A stretch of 64,000 nt of DNA from Pseudomonadota bacterium. Lineage in GTDB: Bacteria; Pseudomonadota; Gammaproteobacteria; Steroidobacterales; Steroidobacteraceae. Every line of letters starts with the position of its first letter. Positions within the stretch are counted from its first letter, which is position 1. Made by a program: the position numbers and the translations under genes. Under the pieces are notes generated by a model. It did no database searches. It was not told where the DNA came from and saw only the letters and a list, made by a program, of their open reading frames with translations. This document shows, piece after piece, positions 60,747 to 64,000 of this stretch. The stretch is from positions 124,001-188,000 of the forward strand of contig JADIYJ010000027.1 in the NCBI GenBank assembly GCA_016705325.1, given 5' to 3'.

Positions 60747-62534
60747 TCAGAACTGGTCGGCGGTCAGCGCCATGATCGAGCTGCTGCCGGCGCGCACGGC
60801 GACGCCGTAGGCCAGCACACGTGGCAGGACGTGCTCCGCATAGAACCTCGCCATCAGCACCTGCGTGCGCAGGAAGACCGGGTCAGTGCCGTCGGTCTCG
60901 AGCTTCGTGGTCGCGACCAACGCGCCGCGTGCCAGCTGCCAGCCGCCGATGACGGTGCCCATCAACATCAGGTAGTTGAAGGCCGCGGAACTCACGAGTT
61001 CGGGATCCTTGCGCTCGCCGGCCAGCAGGTGCGATGAGCACAGCACGAGTTCGTCGAGCCCTTTCGCGAGCCACAGGCGCACACTCGCCAGGCCTTCGCC
61101 TGCATTCGCGAGCGGCGCGTCGACGAGACGCATTTCCGACACGAAGGCCGAGACGGTGGCGCCGCCGTCGCGCAGCAGCTTGCGGCCGACCAGGTCGATC
61201 GCCTGGATTCCGTTGGTGCCTTCATAGATCGAAGCGATGCGCGCATCGCGGTAGTACTGCGCAACGCCGGTCTCCTCGACGTAACCCATGCCGCCGTGCA
61301 CCTGGATGCCGAGGGCCGTGACGTCCTGCCCGATTTCGGACGAGAACGCCTTGGCAATCGGCGTCATCAGGTCGCCGCGTGCAAGCCAGGCGGCCGACGT
61401 CTCCGGCGTGTCGCCGTAGTTGCCGCGGTCGAGACACGACGCCGTGTAGTAGCAGATCGCCCGGCACGCCTGCGTCAGCGAACGCATCAGCAGCAGCGTG
61501 CGGCGGATGTCCGGATGACGAATGATCGCGACGCGGCCCTTGTCGCCCGCGGCACGACCCTGCACACGCTCGCGCGCGTACTTGACCGCGGCCTGGTACG
61601 AACGGTCGGCGAGGCCCACGCCCTGCGCACCGACGCCGAGGCGCATGTAGTTCATCATGGTGAACATGGCGGCGAGGCCTTCGTTCTGCACGCCGACCAG
61701 GTAACCCAGCGCCCCGCCACCGTCGCCGAAGGCCATCACGCAGGTGGGGCTCGCGTGGATGCCGAGCTTGTGCTCGACCGACACCGGGAACACGTCGTTG
61801 CGCTCGCCCGGCGTGCCGTCGGCATTCAGCTTGTACTTCGGGACGAGGAACAGCGAAATACCCTTGGTGCCCTGCGGCGCCCCGGGCAGCCTCGCCAGCA
61901 CCAGGTGCACGATGTTCGACGTCATGGGGTGGTCGCCCCACGTGATATAGATCTTGCGCCCCGTCAGCAGGTAGCTGCCGTCGGCCTGCGGTTCCGCACG
62001 AGTCGTGAGCGCGGCCAGGTCCGAGCCCGCCTGCGGCTCGGTCAGGCACATCGTGCCGGTCCATTCCCCCGCGACGAGCTTGCCGAGGTACTGCGCCTTC
62101 AGTTCATCGGAACCGTGCCGATCGAGCGCGAGGATCGCACCCTGCGAGAGTTCGGGGCACAGCGCGAAGGCCACGTTGGCGCCCGACCACATCTCGTCGC
62201 AGGCGATGGAGATCGTCTTCGGCAGTCCCTGGCCGCCGAAGTCGGGATTCGCGGCAATGCCCGGCCAGCCGCCTGCGCTGAACCTGGCATAGGCGTCGGT
62301 GAACTCAGGTGGAACCTGCACCGCGCGGTCCACGACCTGCACGCCCTTGCGATCACCAGGCCAGTTGGTCGGGGCGAGTACGCCGCTGGCGAAGCGGCCG
62401 GCCTCCTCGAGCACGGCATCGAGCGTGCCTGCATCGACCGCCGAATACGATTGCAGCGCCGCGACGTTCTTGAAATCGGCGAGGTGCTCGATGGTGAAAC
62501 GCATCTGCTGCAGGGGGGCGCTGTAATCGGGCAT
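60747..62534 (-). CDS. Acyl-CoA dehydrogenase with C-terminal extension
   Basis: The 595-residue product is a long ACAD: FAD-site 'GTMCLTEPQAGSDLAALTTR' and 'YLLTGRKIYITWGDHPM', the family 'MNYMRLGVGAQGVGLADRSY', the 'IQVHGGMGYVEETGVAQYYR' segment and the catalytic glutamate region 'IASIYEGTNGIQAIDLVGRK'. The C-terminal 130 residues are the extension found in FadE-type and 3-methylmercaptopropionyl-CoA-type (DmdC-like) dehydrogenases. It oxidises an acyl-CoA; the substrate is unknown. It starts 15 bases upstream of the ubiC fusion stop direction and is divergent from the thioesterase gene. Confidence 0.9.
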   Translation of the reverse strand: MPDYSAPLQQMRFTIEHLADFKNVAALQSYSAVDAGTLDAVLEEAGRFASGVLAPTNWPGDRKGVQVVDRAVQVPPEFTDAYARFSAGGWPGIAANPDFGGQGLPKTISIACDEMWSGANVAFALCPELSQGAILALDRHGSDELKAQYLGKLVAGEWTGTMCLTEPQAGSDLAALTTRAEPQADGSYLLTGRKIYITWGDHPMTSNIVHLVLARLPGAPQGTKGISLFLVPKYKLNADGTPGERNDVFPVSVEHKLGIHASPTCVMAFGDGGGALGYLVGVQNEGLAAMFTMMNYMRLGVGAQGVGLADRSYQAAVKYARERVQGRAAGDKGRVAIIRHPDIRRTLLLMRSLTQACRAICYYTASCLDRGNYGDTPETSAAWLARGDLMTPIAKAFSSEIGQDVTALGIQVHGGMGYVEETGVAQYYRDARIASIYEGTNGIQAIDLVGRKLLRDGGATVSAFVSEMRLVDAPLANAGEGLASVRLWLAKGLDELVLCSSHLLAGERKDPELVSSAAFNYLMLMGTVIGGWQLARGALVATTKLETDGTDPVFLRTQVLMARFYAEHVLPRVLAYGVAVRAGSSSIMALTADQF

Positions 62535-62652
62535 GGTCAGCTCCGCGGGATCGTTTGTGCTGTGCAACAATCCATTTTGCCCTGCCCGGGCGGGTCCTGC
62601 CATGCCAGCCCGACCCACGCGGGTACAATCGGTTCATTGCCGCGAGGTTCGG

Positions 62653-63117
62653 ATGAGCATCTGGTTTCGACCCACGACGATCGAGCAGGTCCACGCCACC
62701 TTCAGTGGCGTCCGCGACATCAACGTGCACCTGGACATCAGGGTGACCGAGATCGGCGACGATTTCCTGCGCGGGTCGATTCCAGTGGACGAGCGCACCC
62801 GCCAGCCTTTCGGCCTGTTGCACGGCGGAGCCAGCGTCGTCCTGGCGGAAACGCTCGGCAGCGTCGCCAGCAACTTGTGCATTGATACCAGCAAGTTCTA
62901 TGCCGTAGGGCAGGAGATCAGCGCAAATCACCTCCGTTCTGCGCGTTCCGGGCGGGTGACCGGAACGGCCCGACCGGTGCACCTGGGCGGTCGGTCCCAG
63001 GTCTGGGACATCCAGCTGCAGGACGAGGCTGGTCGGCTGACCTGCGTATCGAGACTGACCATGGCCGTCATAGCGGCGCCCGGGCGAGGCATGACGCTCG
63101 TCGGGAAGGAGAAATGA
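62653..63117 (+). CDS. Hotdog-fold acyl-CoA thioesterase (PaaI/YdiI-like)
   Basis: The 154-residue product has 'QPFGLLHGGASVVLAETLGS', the PaaI-type HGG motif with catalytic Glu in the following helix, and 'AVGQEISANHLRSARSGRVT'. It hydrolyses acyl- or aroyl-CoA thioesters. It lies opposite the acyl-CoA dehydrogenase, consistent with CoA-ester metabolism. The start ATG 62653 follows GAGGTTCGG. Its stop overlaps the lptM start. Confidence 0.88.
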   Translation: MSIWFRPTTIEQVHATFSGVRDINVHLDIRVTEIGDDFLRGSIPVDERTRQPFGLLHGGASVVLAETLGSVASNLCIDTSKFYAVGQEISANHLRSARSGRVTGTARPVHLGGRSQVWDIQLQDEAGRLTCVSRLTMAVIAAPGRGMTLVGKEK

Positions 63118-63398
63118 TGAGGCACGTCTCGCGTAACGCACTGGCGGCCGTCTTCCTGGCCGCCGTGGCCACGAGCGGTTGCGGTCTCAAGGGCGCGCTC
63201 ACCCTGCCGTCGAAGTCCGACGAAGTCGTGATCCGCGCGCCGGGCCAGGCCGCACCGGTGGAGGGCGAGACGACGGCGACGCCACCGGCCACCGCTCCTG
63301 CGGAACCCGCCCAGGAAACCCCGGCCAGGCCCAGGGACGAGCGCATCCCGCCGCCGCCGCTGCCGGGCGGCAAGCCAGGCACCGCCCGCGGTGGTTGA
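63114..63398 (+). CDS. lptM: LptM-like (YifL) small lipoprotein
   Basis: The 94-residue product has a lipoprotein signal peptide with lipobox 'VATSGCGLKG'. The 'CGLKGAL' start of the mature protein is the LptM/YifL signature (CGLKGPLYxP). LptM assists oxidative maturation of LptD in the LPS export translocon. The remainder is a Pro/Ala-rich tail longer than in E. coli. Start ATG 63114 overlaps the thioesterase stop, and its stop overlaps the polA start by eight bases. Confidence 0.82.
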   Translation: MMRHVSRNALAAVFLAAVATSGCGLKGALTLPSKSDEVVIRAPGQAAPVEGETTATPPATAPAEPAQETPARPRDERIPPPPLPGGKPGTARGG

Positions 63399-64000
63399 TC
63401 CACGCACACTGGTGCTCGTGGACGGCTCGTCCTACCTGTACCGGGCCTTTCACGCGCTGCCGCCGCTGACAAATTCGCGCGGGGAGCCGACGGGTGCGGT
63501 GCTCGGCGTGCTCAACATGCTGCTGCGCATGCAGCGCGAGCAGAACCCAGAGCTCGTGGCCGTCGTGTTCGACGCGCCAGGCAAGACGTTCCGCGACGAA
63601 CTGTTCGCCGAGTACAAGTCGCACCGGCCGCCGATGCCGGACGACCTTCGCTCCCAGATCGAACCGCTGATCGACGCCGTGCAGGCGCTCGGCCTGCCGC
63701 TGCTGCGGATTGCGGGTGTCGAGGCGGACGACGTCATCGGCACGCTCGCGCAGCGCGCCGTGGACTCGAGCCTGCGGGTGCTGATCTCGACCGGCGACAA
63801 GGACATGGCGCAGCTGGTCAACGAGCGCGTCACGCTCGTCAACACCATGACGAACTCGTCCCTCGATCGGGCCGGCGTCAAGCTCAAGTTCGACGTCTAC
63901 CCCGAACAGATCATCGACTACCTCGCGCTCGTCGGCGACGCCTCCGACAACATTCCCGGCGTGCCGAAGGTCGGACCGAAGACGGCAGCAAAGTGGCTCA
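63391..64000 (+). CDS. polA: DNA polymerase I, 5'-3' exonuclease domain (partial, C-terminus outside window)
   Basis: The 203 visible residues are the N-terminal FEN domain of Pol I: 'LVLVDGSSYLYRAFHALPPL', 'VAVVFDAPGKTFRDELFAEY' with KSHR, 'AGVEADDVIGTLAQRA', 'STGDKDMAQLV' and 'GDASDNIPGVPKVGPKTAAK' with the helix-hairpin-helix. These hold the metal-binding aspartates. The protein continues beyond the window. GTG 63391 is taken as the start because it precedes the conserved first strand and no ATG is available. Confidence 0.95.
   Translation, partial: MVDPRTLVLVDGSSYLYRAFHALPPLTNSRGEPTGAVLGVLNMLLRMQREQNPELVAVVFDAPGKTFRDELFAEYKSHRPPMPDDLRSQIEPLIDAVQALGLPLLRIAGVEADDVIGTLAQRAVDSSLRVLISTGDKDMAQLVNERVTLVNTMTNSSLDRAGVKLKFDVYPEQIIDYLALVGDASDNIPGVPKVGPKTAAKWL

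Overview
The window comes from a GC-rich diderm bacterium, most likely a gammaproteobacterium near the Xanthomonadales/Nevskiales/Steroidobacterales. Supporting genes are tamA-tamB, an lptM-type lipoprotein before polA, ubiC, argR and nudC, and an arginine operon built around an N-acylornithine carbamoyltransferase (argF') instead of ordinary argF. The organism respires nitrate (narGHJI, two narK-type transporters, an FNR box). No tRNA, rRNA, CRISPR array, integrase or transposase was seen.

Layout. 1-11.2 kb: a response regulator with a membrane anchor (runs off the left edge), an EF-G-like GTPase, surface-glycan genes (FkbM methyltransferase, GT4, sulfotransferase-like, GT9), an SRAP/YedK protein and a YadGH-type ABC exporter. 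10.5-11.9 kb: a divergent pair resembling FlhD and FlhC, with palindromic operators between them. 11.9-20.7 kb: nudC, a broken TauE/SafE gene, DUF4126, an NRDE/TANGO2-type gene carrying a 23-G tract, then tamA-tamB. 20.7-22.1 kb: a structured repeat, a truncated ParE toxin and a small membrane protein. 22.1-32.3 kb: the nar locus (frameshifted narK1, narGHJI, a PpiC-like isomerase, narK2). 32.3-34.7 kb: a decay zone with a carbonic anhydrase that has lost its catalytic motif, an intact AhpD-like gene, a broken moaA and a second copy of the structured repeat. 34.7-43.7 kb: a NUDIX gene, then argR-argG-DUF1611-argC-argD-argF'-argB-argH. 43.7-54.6 kb: reverse-strand surface block (DUF4915, TonB-C-like protein, S9 peptidase, TonB-dependent receptor, large autotransporter). 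55-58.7 kb: DUF1329, then a decayed RHS region with a BrnT/BrnA pair, bounded by 44-bp direct repeats of the 3' end of an Lrp-like gene. 58.7-64 kb: maiA, a ubiC-FAH hydrolase fusion, acyl-CoA dehydrogenase, hotdog thioesterase, lptM and the start of polA.

Most promising leads. (1) A DUF1611/DgcN-like P-loop protein fills the one unassigned slot of an arginine operon that shows neither argA nor argJ; it could make the N-acylglutamate. (2) The FlhD/FlhC-like pair has palindromes TGGTC-N6-GACCA in its shared promoter, and the same palindrome stands at nearly the same distance before an RHS/SpvB-like gene start 45 kb away. (3) Two copies of a hairpin element lie about 30 nt after the stop codons of tamB and the NUDIX gene, in the same sense relative to transcription, with an identical 26-nt core and covarying stems. 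(4) Simple-sequence tracts sit at gene junctions (poly-G at NRDE/tamA; a pyrimidine repeat where argF' lacks a normal start codon), suggesting either phase variation or sequence error.
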